This document shows, piece by piece, positions 16,080-24,119 of a stretch of 64,000 nucleotides of DNA. Each line of letters begins with the position of its first letter. Within the stretch, counting starts at the first letter, position 1. The position numbers were made by a program, and so were the translations under genes. The notes beneath the pieces are model-generated. The model was given only the letters and a program-made list of their open reading frames with translations. It did no database searches and was not told the origin of the DNA. Source of the DNA: Candidatus Villigracilis saccharophilus (GTDB lineage Bacteria > Chloroflexota > Anaerolineae > Anaerolineales > Villigracilaceae); assembly GCA_016709305.1 (NCBI GenBank), contig JADJNA010000008.1:79057-143056 (forward strand). Direction: 5' to 3'.

Positions 16080-17133
16080 TCCTTATCTTTTCTCTCAACT
16101 CATCGATCACTTTCAACTTGCCATTCTCTTTATACAACCACATATCCCAGCCATTGACCGCGCCGCCCGCCAGCGATTTTGCCAGTGAATGGATCGAACC
16201 AACTTGATCTTTATATTTCAAATGTCCGTTCGATAGAATTACAACGCTGATGGATTTATCTTCTTTAAAAAATAATTTCTGGCCCGCGCTTAAGAGGTCC
16301 GCTTCAAGCAGCGCCCCAAACGGGACCCGTGCCTGATTCCGTTTCTCGGGCAGAGTCAACGCCTCGGCAGGGGACTGCTCAACAGCGTCGATGCGCTTTT
16401 GTGCCACCTTGACATATTTCTTATCGCGCTCGATGCCGATGAAATTTCGTCCGAGCTTCTTTGCCACTGCGCCAGTTGTTCCGCTCCCAAAGAATGGATC
16501 GAGGATCACATCTCCAATATTACTGCTGGACATCATCACACGATACAACAGCGACTCTGGTTTCTGGGTCGGATGAGCCTTTGTCCCGTTGGTTTTGATG
16601 CGTTCTTTTCCTGTCGCCAGAGGCAGTACCCAATCCGACCGCATTTGCAGGTCATCGTTCAAGGCTTTCATCGAGTGGTGATTGAATATATATTTTGCGC
16701 CTTTTTTCTTTTGCGCCCAGATCATGGTCTCATGTGCGTTGGTAAATCTCACGCCGCGAAAATTTGGCATCGGATTTGTCTTCAGCCAGATGATGTCATT
16801 CAAAATCCAAAATCCCAGATCCTGCATGATCGCGCCAACGCGATAAATATTATGATATGAGCCGATGACCCAAATCGTGCCCGTCTCTTTTAATACATTT
16901 CTTGTTGCGGATAGCCATTCGCGCGTGAAAGTGTCGTACTCTGCAAAGCTATTGAACTTATCCCACTTGTTGTTGACTGCATCCACCTTGCTCAAGTCGG
17001 GGCGATACAAATCATTTTGAAGTTGAAGGTTATAAGGGGGGTCTGCGAACACCAAATCTACCGAATTCTCCGGCAGTGATTTGAGAATCTCGGTGCAATT
17101 ACCCTGCAGTATCTGGTTCAAGGGGAGTGTCAC
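16048..17133 (-). CDS. ccrM: CcrM-like N6-adenine DNA methyltransferase (predicted GANTC specificity)
   Basis: 361 aa from the GTG at 17133, which lies six nt after a TATAAT box; the frame is open 15 nt further. Beta-class methyltransferase: DPPYNLQLQNDLYRPDLS near residue 35, WVIGSYHNIYRVG, NPMPNFRGVRFTNAHETMIW, and the SAM motif DPFFGSGTTGAVAKKLGR. These blocks, and the C-terminal RAMA-like domain (about 255-355), closely follow Caulobacter CcrM, which methylates GANTC. No restriction enzyme is adjacent except the broken DUF559 gene, so it is probably an orphan methylase. The last ten or so residues derive from a repeat. Similarity to an alphaproteobacterial family suggests transfer. Confidence 0.88.
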   Translation of the reverse strand: MTLPLNQILQGNCTEILKSLPENSVDLVFADPPYNLQLQNDLYRPDLSKVDAVNNKWDKFNSFAEYDTFTREWLSATRNVLKETGTIWVIGSYHNIYRVGAIMQDLGFWILNDIIWLKTNPMPNFRGVRFTNAHETMIWAQKKKGAKYIFNHHSMKALNDDLQMRSDWVLPLATGKERIKTNGTKAHPTQKPESLLYRVMMSSSNIGDVILDPFFGSGTTGAVAKKLGRNFIGIERDKKYVKVAQKRIDAVEQSPAEALTLPEKRNQARVPFGALLEADLLSAGQKLFFKEDKSISVVILSNGHLKYKDQVGSIHSLAKSLAGGAVNGWDMWLYKENGKLKVIDELREKIRTPLPSRERAE

Positions 17134-17145
17134 AATGCGATTATA
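17134..17145 (-). promoter_or_regulatory. TATAAT box positioned for a leaderless start (methyltransferase)
   Basis: Minus-strand TATAAT (17145-17140) is followed by six nt and the GTG at 17133. No Shine-Dalgarno is visible, so transcription would begin at or next to the start codon. Confidence 0.5.
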
Positions 17146-17174
17146 CACGCATAAGAAAGCAGATATGAATAAAA

Positions 17175-17200
17175 AAACGGACGGGATTAACCGTCCGTTT
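17175..17200 (-). terminator. Rho-independent terminator of the PilZ gene
   Basis: Perfect 10-bp stem AAACGGACGG (17175-17184) / CCGTCCGTTT (17191-17200) with a 6-nt loop. Read on the minus strand it is followed by a run of seven T, 24 nt past the PilZ stop codon. Confidence 0.9.
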
Positions 17201-17223
17201 ACATTGAGGCTGGCTCGTTTTGG

Positions 17224-17610
17224 TCACCCCTTTATAGAATTATAGTTTTGTCTGTTGTTATTTCTTGATGCGGCGTATTTATCGTACATGCGTTGAAAGA
17301 TAATGGCATCCCCGGTACTTAATCCGATAATTTGAAAACCGATCTTGAATGTGTTTGGGACAATGTTGTCCGGCTGACACCAAATACTGCGCGCAGAAAA
17401 TATCAGCGAAGATTTGTTGGAGATATCCCCACTAAGCTCGATATGTAGGCGAAAATCCTTCCCGATGGATATTGATTTTTCGCTATCCAATTTAAATCCG
17501 CCTGTACTAATGTCCACCAGATAGCCGACCAAGCTTCCGGTGCCTGCATCAGTCACTTTCATGTAATACGTGAAGTCGCGGCGTTCCACTTTTCTTTGTT
17601 CGTTGACCAT
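17224..17610 (-). CDS. PilZ domain protein (c-di-GMP effector)
   Basis: 128 aa. The ATG at 17610 is chosen over the GTG nine nt upstream because GAGGTG lies six nt before it. The PilZ binding signature is present: the basic RKVERRDF motif near the N-terminus and DISTGGFKL about 25 residues later (D/NxSxxG). The remainder is a six-strand barrel (IGKDFRLHIELSG, FKIGFQIIGL). There is no other domain and no membrane segment, so it is a stand-alone c-di-GMP receptor. It may respond to the HD-GYP phosphodiesterase encoded at 7126-9456. Monocistronic: it has its own terminator. Confidence 0.88.
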   Translation of the reverse strand: MVNEQRKVERRDFTYYMKVTDAGTGSLVGYLVDISTGGFKLDSEKSISIGKDFRLHIELSGDISNKSSLIFSARSIWCQPDNIVPNTFKIGFQIIGLSTGDAIIFQRMYDKYAASRNNNRQNYNSIKG

Positions 17611-17787
17611 GGTATTCACCTCATTCCATCACTTACATAATATTATAAAAAAGATTTGAAATCAAGAGAAACTACTAAAAGGACAATCTTTGGAAAGTCG
17701 GTTGTCATGTGAGGATGTCTTCGCCAGATTATACCCTCATAGAATCGGAAAATAATTCATTGGACTGTATGGAAATCATGTTGAATT

Positions 17788-18705
17788 TTAAACATCTATA
17801 GTGATCGTTGTGAATGAGAAACGGGGCGGGTAAAACAGAAATCTTCTGCCCCAGAATTCCATTAACTGCTGTGTGGTCATTTTATATATTTTTGGGGTTA
17901 CTTGGCTGTGGTTATTGACAGGCCATGGATCGGCCGGGTTAAGCAATAGCCACTGCAAGGCGGCGCTGTCGTAGCCTATGAGTATCATTGTATGAGGCGT
18001 TCCGCCCATGAGCGCATGTAAAACATTGTACCTAAAATTTTTATTGCTTCGATCAAGTGTTGTCTGCCAGGCTCCATGGATGAGAATCAGGCTACCCTCA
18101 CGCAACCGATCAATAATATCATGGAGTTTATGGCCGGCACTCAACTTCACGCGAAACGATTTACCGTATTTTTTTTGTAGACCGCGCGCAAAATCCTTTA
18201 AAGTGATGACTGCCTGCCAGGGCGTCATCATTCCGGGCAATGGACTGTGGGTTGAAAACCTATATCGCCAACCCCGCAAACCGATGGTATCCAGGTGGTG
18301 TGTATATTCTTCAATACTTTGATTGCATTCAATGGGATGACCATGCTGGGAAGCCAGCCAATCTTTGATCATGTTCATGCTGATCAGAGTAGAAGTGGTG
18401 ACGCACTCATTTGGGGTTGGTCCGTAACCCTGGCTTTGAAAATAATATAGAAAATAGGAACTTTTTTGTGGCGAGTTTCCAGCAGACGAATCGGATATCC
18501 ATGGAAAATGAAAGGCGATCGGCGGCATTCCCCAAACCTGCCCTTCGATCAGTTGCGGCGGCTCAGCTGTCCAGCGATTTCGATAGAGTGCGTCAAAAAA
18601 AGAGTCCAGTCGTTGGGTAACTTTCTTCCAAAACTGACCTTGGCCTGGGTTTCCTGAAGCCGTTTCGCTGGTCAAATTGAGTTCGTCTTGTTCCAGGTTG
18701 GACAT
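17788..18705 (-). CDS. C39-like (papain-fold) cysteine peptidase domain protein
   Basis: 305 aa with GGAGG before the ATG. No signal peptide. After a variable N-terminal 95 residues, NECVTTSTLISMNMI supplies a candidate catalytic Cys. GGTPHTMILIGYDS supplies the His about 145 residues later, and LNPADPWPV the Asp/Asn, the order seen in the C39_2 peptidase-like family. GSLILIHGAWQ precedes the His block as in that family. Substrate unknown. It lies alone between a PilZ gene and the FAD-subunit gene on the same strand. The family call is by motif order, not overall identity. Confidence 0.6.
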   Translation of the reverse strand: MSNLEQDELNLTSETASGNPGQGQFWKKVTQRLDSFFDALYRNRWTAEPPQLIEGQVWGMPPIAFHFPWISDSSAGNSPQKSSYFLYYFQSQGYGPTPNECVTTSTLISMNMIKDWLASQHGHPIECNQSIEEYTHHLDTIGLRGWRYRFSTHSPLPGMMTPWQAVITLKDFARGLQKKYGKSFRVKLSAGHKLHDIIDRLREGSLILIHGAWQTTLDRSNKNFRYNVLHALMGGTPHTMILIGYDSAALQWLLLNPADPWPVNNHSQVTPKIYKMTTQQLMEFWGRRFLFYPPRFSFTTITIDV

Positions 18706-18801
18706 ACTGCCTCCAGTAAAAACCGATAAATATTATGGAACAACGCCACTATATAAATATGATTATACTCATTGAATAAAAAAAATCAATTCCTGGTATC
18801 T

Positions 18802-18840
18802 AAAATCGAATGCCCCATTTGTAATGGGGCATTCGATTTT
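18802..18840 (-). terminator. Rho-independent terminator of the FAD-subunit gene
   Basis: Perfect 17-bp stem, AAAATCGAATGCCCCAT (18802-18818) and its complement (18824-18840), with a 5-nt loop. It begins 7 nt past the stop of the minus-strand gene and ends in a T-rich arm. Confidence 0.92.
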
Positions 18841-18846
18841 GCTTAC

Positions 18847-19596
18847 TTAAAGGGTATCTTTGCATCTTCTTGCTAACACTGCTGCGATCTCCATACGATA
18901 TTCAGCAGATGCCCATTCATCCATCGCTTCATGATAGGCGTTGCGTGCTGCGGCTTCGAGACCCTCGTCTTCTGTTCCGTCCATTGCCAGTATGGGACTC
19001 TTGCCGTAACCGCCAAGGGCGAGGCGTGTGCGGCCTGAACCCCATTGAGTCACTGCGGCACAGATAATGGGTTTGTCTGCGGGTGTGCGGGAGACAAATT
19101 CAAATGTAAATTTGGTATTGAGCGGTAGGATGATCTTTGTGATTAGATTCGTTGGACGCAGTGGAAGATATTCACCAATGTTCGATATTTGGTATTCGAT
19201 TTTCGAATTATCAAATATCGCCTTTTCGATTTTTGTATCCATCGCGAGCAGTGCTGTTGCAAATGGCGAGCGTCCGTCGCTTGCGACGAGTGTGCCTGCC
19301 ACAGTTGCCGAGTTGCGGATGTTGATCGGTGCTTCGAGTTTGATGGCGGTCTTTAATGTTTCGGGACAATTTTCATTTTCAAGCAATGACTGTAATGTAC
19401 ATGTCGCACCAATTTCGAGGTCGTTGCCTTTTTTTGTTAGCGAGTCCAAGCCCAAAGCTTGAAGGTCAACCGCTTGGATAGAGTCAGTTGTCGGCTGGGT
19501 GAGAAGCGTTCCTCCTCCAAGTGGAACTGTGTTGGGCTGCGTCAAAAGAGTCAAGGCTTCTTCCAGTGTTTGCGGGCGGTGATAGGTCGTGATCAT
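18847..19596 (-). CDS. FAD-binding subunit of a molybdenum hydroxylase (XdhB/CoxM/YgfM type)
   Basis: 249 aa, PCMH-type FAD fold. It begins ITTYHRPQTLEEALTLL, with the flavin loop VPLGGGTLLTQ and the INIRNSATVAGTLVASDGRS block that binds FAD. The C-terminal CO_deh_flav domain is shortened. Probable electron-transfer subunit for the enzyme at 9623-12622; its length and the lack of an extra Fe-S motif resemble E. coli YgfM, which pairs with XdhD. GGAGG precedes the ATG, and a TATAAT lies about 30 nt upstream. A palindromic repeat (19183-19220) encodes a polar loop in the middle. A strong terminator follows. Confidence 0.88.
   Translation of the reverse strand: MITTYHRPQTLEEALTLLTQPNTVPLGGGTLLTQPTTDSIQAVDLQALGLDSLTKKGNDLEIGATCTLQSLLENENCPETLKTAIKLEAPINIRNSATVAGTLVASDGRSPFATALLAMDTKIEKAIFDNSKIEYQISNIGEYLPLRPTNLITKIILPLNTKFTFEFVSRTPADKPIICAAVTQWGSGRTRLALGGYGKSPILAMDGTEDEGLEAAARNAYHEAMDEWASAEYRMEIAAVLARRCKDTL
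19183..19220. repeat. Palindromic repeat inside the FAD-subunit gene
   Basis: Perfect 9-bp arms CGATATTTG (19183-19191) and CAAATATCG (19212-19220) flank an A/T-rich centre. The stretch is translated as part of a FDNSKIEYQISNIGEY loop that looks like an insertion between conserved blocks. Confidence 0.6.
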
Positions 19597-19633
19597 GGTG
19601 TGCCTCCGTGAAATTCTTCTGTATTATACAGGC

Positions 19634-20236
19634 TTAAGGGGCTGGCAGAGTCATTTTAAATCTTACGGCCAGCAACCGTAAAATAAAAATGGCAGTTGCG
19701 CCAATGGCCGAAGCGATAAGCGTGTTGATGTGAAACCACGTGAAGATGATAAATATCCATGTGCCGATGAATGAGCATGTAGCATAGAGCTCGGTGTTAT
19801 TGCGAAAGACATGGGGGATTTTGTTGCATAACAAGTCGCGCAGGACGCCGCCAAAAATGCCTGTGACGATTCCCATGAGAACGGCGACAATCGATGAGAG
19901 TTGAAGTTGAAGCGCATAGGTCGCGCCGAGAATACTGAATAGGCCAAGGCCGACAGCGTCTGCAATGATGAGCGGAGTGTTTGAAATGCCCTTGGCGCGG
20001 TAGAACGAGATGGCTGCTGAAATAAAGGCTGCGACGGTCAGCCACGGGTCGATGATCCAAAAGACGGGTGTGCGGCCAAGTAGCAGGTCGCGCATGGTGC
20101 CTCCGCCAAAGGCAGTGACGAATGCAATTGTGATTGCACCGACGATGTCCATTTCGTGTTTGCGCGCTTCGAGTGTGCCTGAGACGGCTGATGCTATAAC
20201 GGCGATGTAAGTAAGGAAGAGCAGAAGTTGATCCAT
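19634..20236 (-). CDS. UPF0126 / TRIC-like cation channel family protein
   Basis: 200 aa with about six to seven membrane helices arranged as two repeats. Each repeat carries the family signature: FGGGTMRDLLLGRTPVFW in the first and GGVLRDLLCNKIPHVF in the second. The fold is that of trimeric intracellular cation channels (YicG-like in bacteria); transport of K+ or small solutes is inferred for the family. No Shine-Dalgarno is seen. A TAAAAT box ends six nt before the ATG, so it may be leaderless. The box overlaps the terminator arm of the upstream gene. Confidence 0.88.
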   Translation of the reverse strand: MDQLLLFLTYIAVIASAVSGTLEARKHEMDIVGAITIAFVTAFGGGTMRDLLLGRTPVFWIIDPWLTVAAFISAAISFYRAKGISNTPLIIADAVGLGLFSILGATYALQLQLSSIVAVLMGIVTGIFGGVLRDLLCNKIPHVFRNNTELYATCSFIGTWIFIIFTWFHINTLIASAIGATAIFILRLLAVRFKMTLPAP

Positions 20237-20244
20237 TGGAAAAT

Positions 20245-20274
20245 TTTACCGCCATCTGAAAAGATGGCGGTAAA
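20245..20274 (-). terminator. Rho-independent terminator of the anti-sigma-like gene
   Basis: Perfect 12-bp stem TTTACCGCCATC (20245-20256) / GATGGCGGTAAA (20263-20274), 6-nt loop, 20 nt past the stop of the minus-strand gene and followed by ATTTT. Confidence 0.85.
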
Positions 20275-20293
20275 GGTTTGTAGCTTGTTGGCT

Positions 20294-22960
20294 TTATGGT
20301 TCGTTAATATGCGTTGGAAGCAGGTATTCGTCTTTCAGCGCTTGCATCAGAAATTCGAATTCGTCGCCGTTGCTGTAGTGACCGTAGAAGCGCCAGACCG
20401 GCTGGAGATATGGCGGTTCAGTAGCAAGCTCGGAGCCGGCGTAACGTTGATCGGGCGTGTAGTAGGCCAGTTCCACTTTTTCGATGGTTGGGATGTAGTC
20501 AGATTGCTGGGTCATTTCTGGTATAGTATTCGGTTCAGCGGCGAACAGGGTGTATTCAAACGGCTGCCCGCTGACCGGGTCAATTGCCAGGCTGCCGCCA
20601 AAGAGACGCACAGCCGGGTATCCGCCGAATGTTTCATTGGGAATTGCCAGGACTTCAACGATCACCTGATCGGTTTCGGCTCCTATCAGGGAACTGCCGG
20701 TTAATCCATCTGGATATAGCTGAACATATTGAGTCCCATCTTCGGCAGTGAAAAGTGTGGCAGGCTGCCCTTCGAGCGTGACAAGTTTCTCTGTGCCGGT
20801 CATCAACTGGAATTGCAGGTCTGGATACGGAATTTCGTAGCGATCCACATCGATGGCAAATTGCCCATCCGGGTTCTGCGCCGGCGTACCCCACACATCC
20901 ACCGGGCGGTTGTGATATTTCTCCAGTCCCTGCAAAGCATCGCCTGAGAGGTAATAATAAGCAGCGCCAAGATGATCAGGGCTATTGACTGCAAGATAAT
21001 ATTCCATGCGGCGGGTTCCATCTTCTTTCTCGAAGATTGTGACCGTAACAATGCCGCGCAACCCCTCAATGGGAGTTGTATCCAACGGTTCTGGAGTGGG
21101 TGTTGGCGCGAGCGTGGGCAATGGGATCGGTTTGCCGCTCAGGTTGAGTTTGAAGAATCCCAAGCCGCCGCCTCCACCGCCGCCTCCACCCATTGGACCG
21201 TTGTATATGGTCTGCCATTCGAATACATCTTCGATGCTAATGCCAGTGATCGATACATTTTCCATGGGCAATGGAAGATCAGTGGGAGGATCGGGAAGGG
21301 TGAATGTCAAGCCGTCGTTCGTTTTGAATGTAACCGTATCTCCATCACCTTCAATAATCCCAAAGTAGTTTTCCTCGTAGCCTTCATATTCTCTCCACGA
21401 TTCGATCTCAAAGCTTTGGACTCCGTTCGTGTCGTGGAATTGGCCGACTGCTTCGATGAAAGCATTTTGCTGGTTTTCACCAATGCCTTGCACGTTCCCG
21501 CTGACGGGATAGTTGTTCAGCGCGATATAAGGTGCTCCTCCGCTGGCGGATTTTCCACTCAAGGTTATCCAGCCATAATAGGTAATGGATTCATCCAACG
21601 GGCGCGGACGCACCCACGCTTCTGTTTCCACGGTTTTCGGGGTGATGCCCATCAAACTCTCGTATTGCGGAAAGGGAGCAATCAGTCGGTCAAAGGCTTC
21701 CTGTGCGTTAATAATGCTGACTGGTTTCACCTCATCATATTGCAGGAAATTGGCGCTCACGCTGATGATGCCGTTCTGGTTGAATGTGAACGTCAGTCCG
21801 TGATCTGCATAACTGCCTTCACGAATCACGAACCCATCAGGTGTATAGGGAAGTACGGATACCATATATGGGTTTGTAAGATCCATTTGATACTTGTCTG
21901 TGAATTCATACGTTTGCAAAAACTCGTTGACCAGCGCTTCAGCGTTCGAGTTACTGGAGGTGCTCATGACCGCTGCGTATTCGGCATAGTTCGGATAGTA
22001 TGTGTAATAGCGATTCGAGCGTACGCGTAGTTGACGATTTCCATCGATTACGATGTAGTCGGTTGTCTCTGGAATTTCGCCCGGCGTCTCGTAGATTTCA
22101 CCGGTCATCTTGAAGCGCTCAGCTAGTGCTAGCACATCATCCATACCGGCGCGGACTTCTTCTTTGGCAAGGTAGATTTTCATTTCAGACGGCGCATCTG
22201 GCAGGGAGGTATTCAAATAAATTGTTGAGCCATTCCAATCGTACGCTACACCTTGCGGTGGAATGACGGTGTCAGCTTGGGCGGTGGGTGTGCCATTGAT
22301 CTGCGCTTCCGGCGTTGGCTTTACTCCTTCAAACAATACCTCAGTCACAAACGTCAGCGACGCATCTCCGACTCGCCCGGTTATTTCCCAACAACCGGTG
22401 GTGGGGAATATCAAAGCGGAGACTTGGAATCCAGTATCACCGTACCCATCCGGGATGTCAGCGCGAAGCGGTTCCGCCTCTGCATCCAGCCGGTGACCTT
22501 CGATCGTTAACTCACCAGTCACAGCCCGCACCCAACCCCACTTCATGCTTAGCGAGCCATCGTTTTCCTGATTGTGCTGTTCCATCATCACCCTGCCATC
22601 AGGCCAAAGAACTGTCCACAATTCGCCGTTGCCTAGATATTCTGGCGATTCAACAGTCTCACCGGGCGGCAGGCTTCCGTTCGGTTCTGTCACAGGACAA
22701 ATGAAACCATTGCCTGCGGAAGGTGTGCGCGATACCAGCGAACGGGTTGCCCAACTCAGCCCGGATACCAAAATAACCAGCGCAATTGTCCAGCCTAAAG
22801 TCGGAAAAATATTCTGGCGCAAAAACGCGAATAGGTCAGGCTTTGGTTTATGCGCGGCGGTCAGACGTTTTTCAAGTTCATGTTCAAAAAACATATTTGG
22901 CTTGATCGCTTTTGAGGTGTTTTCAAGCAGCTCAATTATTTTTTTATCTTTGGGATTCAT
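20294..22960 (-). CDS. Large membrane-anchored anti-sigma-like protein
   Basis: 888 aa, overlapping the ECF sigma gene by 4 nt (ATGA). A short cytoplasmic N-terminus (about 1-50) could bind the sigma factor, though no HxxxCxxC zinc motif is present. One membrane helix (about 54-72, WTIALVILVSGLSWA) leads to a huge extracytoplasmic part with no family I recognise. Visible there are ELWTVLWPDGRV, a Gly-rich tract (PMGGGGGGGGGLGFF, about 590) and a Pro/Thr linker (LPTLAPTPTPEP). The placement and topology suggest it senses an envelope signal and controls the sigma factor. Most such partners are far smaller. Function inferred from context only. Confidence 0.65.
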   Translation of the reverse strand: MNPKDKKIIELLENTSKAIKPNMFFEHELEKRLTAAHKPKPDLFAFLRQNIFPTLGWTIALVILVSGLSWATRSLVSRTPSAGNGFICPVTEPNGSLPPGETVESPEYLGNGELWTVLWPDGRVMMEQHNQENDGSLSMKWGWVRAVTGELTIEGHRLDAEAEPLRADIPDGYGDTGFQVSALIFPTTGCWEITGRVGDASLTFVTEVLFEGVKPTPEAQINGTPTAQADTVIPPQGVAYDWNGSTIYLNTSLPDAPSEMKIYLAKEEVRAGMDDVLALAERFKMTGEIYETPGEIPETTDYIVIDGNRQLRVRSNRYYTYYPNYAEYAAVMSTSSNSNAEALVNEFLQTYEFTDKYQMDLTNPYMVSVLPYTPDGFVIREGSYADHGLTFTFNQNGIISVSANFLQYDEVKPVSIINAQEAFDRLIAPFPQYESLMGITPKTVETEAWVRPRPLDESITYYGWITLSGKSASGGAPYIALNNYPVSGNVQGIGENQQNAFIEAVGQFHDTNGVQSFEIESWREYEGYEENYFGIIEGDGDTVTFKTNDGLTFTLPDPPTDLPLPMENVSITGISIEDVFEWQTIYNGPMGGGGGGGGGLGFFKLNLSGKPIPLPTLAPTPTPEPLDTTPIEGLRGIVTVTIFEKEDGTRRMEYYLAVNSPDHLGAAYYYLSGDALQGLEKYHNRPVDVWGTPAQNPDGQFAIDVDRYEIPYPDLQFQLMTGTEKLVTLEGQPATLFTAEDGTQYVQLYPDGLTGSSLIGAETDQVIVEVLAIPNETFGGYPAVRLFGGSLAIDPVSGQPFEYTLFAAEPNTIPEMTQQSDYIPTIEKVELAYYTPDQRYAGSELATEPPYLQPVWRFYGHYSNGDEFEFLMQALKDEYLLPTHINEP

Positions 22961-23535
22961 TTCTCCACCTCCAATGCAAGTGAAGTTCGTTCGCGCAAGT
23001 CTTGTAATCCGCGTGCAACCAGCATTTTGGCAGCCGCCTCGCTTTTGTTTAGAACGCGGCCTGTTTCGGCCATGCTTAACTCACCGAAGAAACGCAAGAT
23101 CAGCGCTTCGGCTCTGTCGGCGTTGATCTGTTTCAGGGCGCGGGAAATGGATTCGATTTGCAGGCGGGAGAATGCCGCTTTGTCAGTCGGCAGGCTTGGA
23201 CTTGGAATATGAAGCGCAGCTTCGATCGGAACCTCGGGCTTGCGTCCGCGAAAAAAAAGGAATCGTTTCTTTGAGGCGATCCCCATCAACCACGCCGAGA
23301 AGGGAGCATCTCCGCGAAACGAGCGGATACCTTCCAGCGCTGCCATGAAAGTTTGCGAAGTGAGATCTTCAGCATCCTTCACATTGCCTGTGTGTGCCGC
23401 ATGATAGCGATAGACGCGCGTCACATGGCGGCGATAAAGCTCCGCAAAAGCATCCACGTTGACTACGGCATCACGCGCAAGACTTGTTTCGTCGGCGGGC
23501 GCACTTTGTGTTTTTTCGGTCATGAGGGTAATCAT
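22957..23535 (-). CDS. ECF-type RNA polymerase sigma factor
   Basis: 192 aa. The ATG at 23535 is preceded by AGGAGGT; the frame continues upstream only through a repeat-derived stretch. Sigma-2 region: AFAELYRRHVTRVYRYHAAH, then DAEDLTSQTFMAALEGIRSF and PFSAWLMGIASKKRF. Sigma-4 region: IESISRALKQINADRAEALI, LRFFGELSMAETGRVLNKSE and AAKMLVARGLQDLRER. It directs transcription of a small regulon, presumably including its own operon, and is probably held by the membrane protein encoded by the overlapping downstream gene. Confidence 0.9.
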   Translation of the reverse strand: MITLMTEKTQSAPADETSLARDAVVNVDAFAELYRRHVTRVYRYHAAHTGNVKDAEDLTSQTFMAALEGIRSFRGDAPFSAWLMGIASKKRFLFFRGRKPEVPIEAALHIPSPSLPTDKAAFSRLQIESISRALKQINADRAEALILRFFGELSMAETGRVLNKSEAAAKMLVARGLQDLRERTSLALEVEK

Positions 23536-23592
23536 AAACCTCCTGTCTTTAATAGGTTGCAGGAGGCGCTTAAAAGGTAACAGGGAAAGGAA

Positions 23593-23626
23593 CCCTCTCC
23601 CATTTTGGGAGAGGGCAGGGTGAGAG
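23593..23626. repeat. REP-like palindrome, copy 3
   Basis: CCCTCTCCCA (23593-23602) / TGGGAGAGGG (23606-23615), perfect 10-bp stem with a 3-nt loop, followed by CAGGGTGAGAG. Inverted relative to copy 2. It lies directly against the restored stop codon of the thioesterase gene. Confidence 0.8.
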
Positions 23627-24098
23627 CTAATCCGGATAAACTTTCCACCCCAATTCATCCAACTTAGATGTGTCCAATTTGTCTGTCGGTACGTTGATAT
23701 GGATCGCGTTCGCTTCGGCTAACAGTTCTCCGCTCTCCTCGTAGATTCCTGCCCATGCCTCTACGAAACTTTTTTCTGTCCTTAATCGCCTTGCCAACAA
23801 TCTTCAAAGGTTTCCCAACGGGAACATTCTTGCGATACTTCACTTCGAGTTTTCCTGTGAACATAAAACGCGGCGCATCGGCGCTGCCCATGAACGCGCG
23901 TCCGCTGGTTTCATCTAAGATTGCTGCAACAATCCCGCCATGTAAAACTCCGGGGTAGCCTTGAAAATGATCAGGCGCGGTATATATGGTTTCGACAACA
24001 CCTGGCTCGGTTTCATAAAAATGTAGATGCAGGCCAATTGGATTTTCCAATCCGCAAATAAAACAGTGACGTGAGTTGGGTTGTTTGATTTTGGACAT
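23627..24098 (-). pseudogene. PaaI-type hotdog thioesterase, one frameshift
   Basis: Starts at the ATG 24098, seven nt after a TATAAT. The protein shows the hotdog pattern HCFICGLENPIGLHLHFYE, then FQGYPGVLHGGIVAAILDE and KLEVKYRKNVPVGKPL, which fits acyl-CoA thioesterases of the PaaI family. The frame is lost at an A6 run (complement of 23770-23775). Removing one A restores KSFVEAWAGIYEESGELLAE and a normal end at 23627. Left as is, translation runs in the wrong frame to 23664. A single homopolymer indel makes an assembly error as likely as decay. Confidence 0.75.
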
Positions 24099-24119
24099 GC
24101 GCGGGATTATACTCCGCCC
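24099..24119. promoter_or_regulatory. Divergent promoter with one shared -10 box, both transcripts apparently leaderless
   Basis: Only 21 nt separate the two start codons. ATTATACT (24106-24113) reads TATACT on the plus strand, six nt before the ATG at 24120. On the minus strand it reads TATAAT, seven nt before the ATG at 24098. There is no room for a ribosome-binding site on either side. Confidence 0.7.

Noticed and set aside
20972..22030. 352-codon plus-strand frame opposite the anti-sigma-like gene
   Set aside because: The minus-strand gene has a signal/membrane layout and overlaps its sigma gene; the antisense frame has no recognisable motif and a low-complexity Phe/Arg-rich composition.
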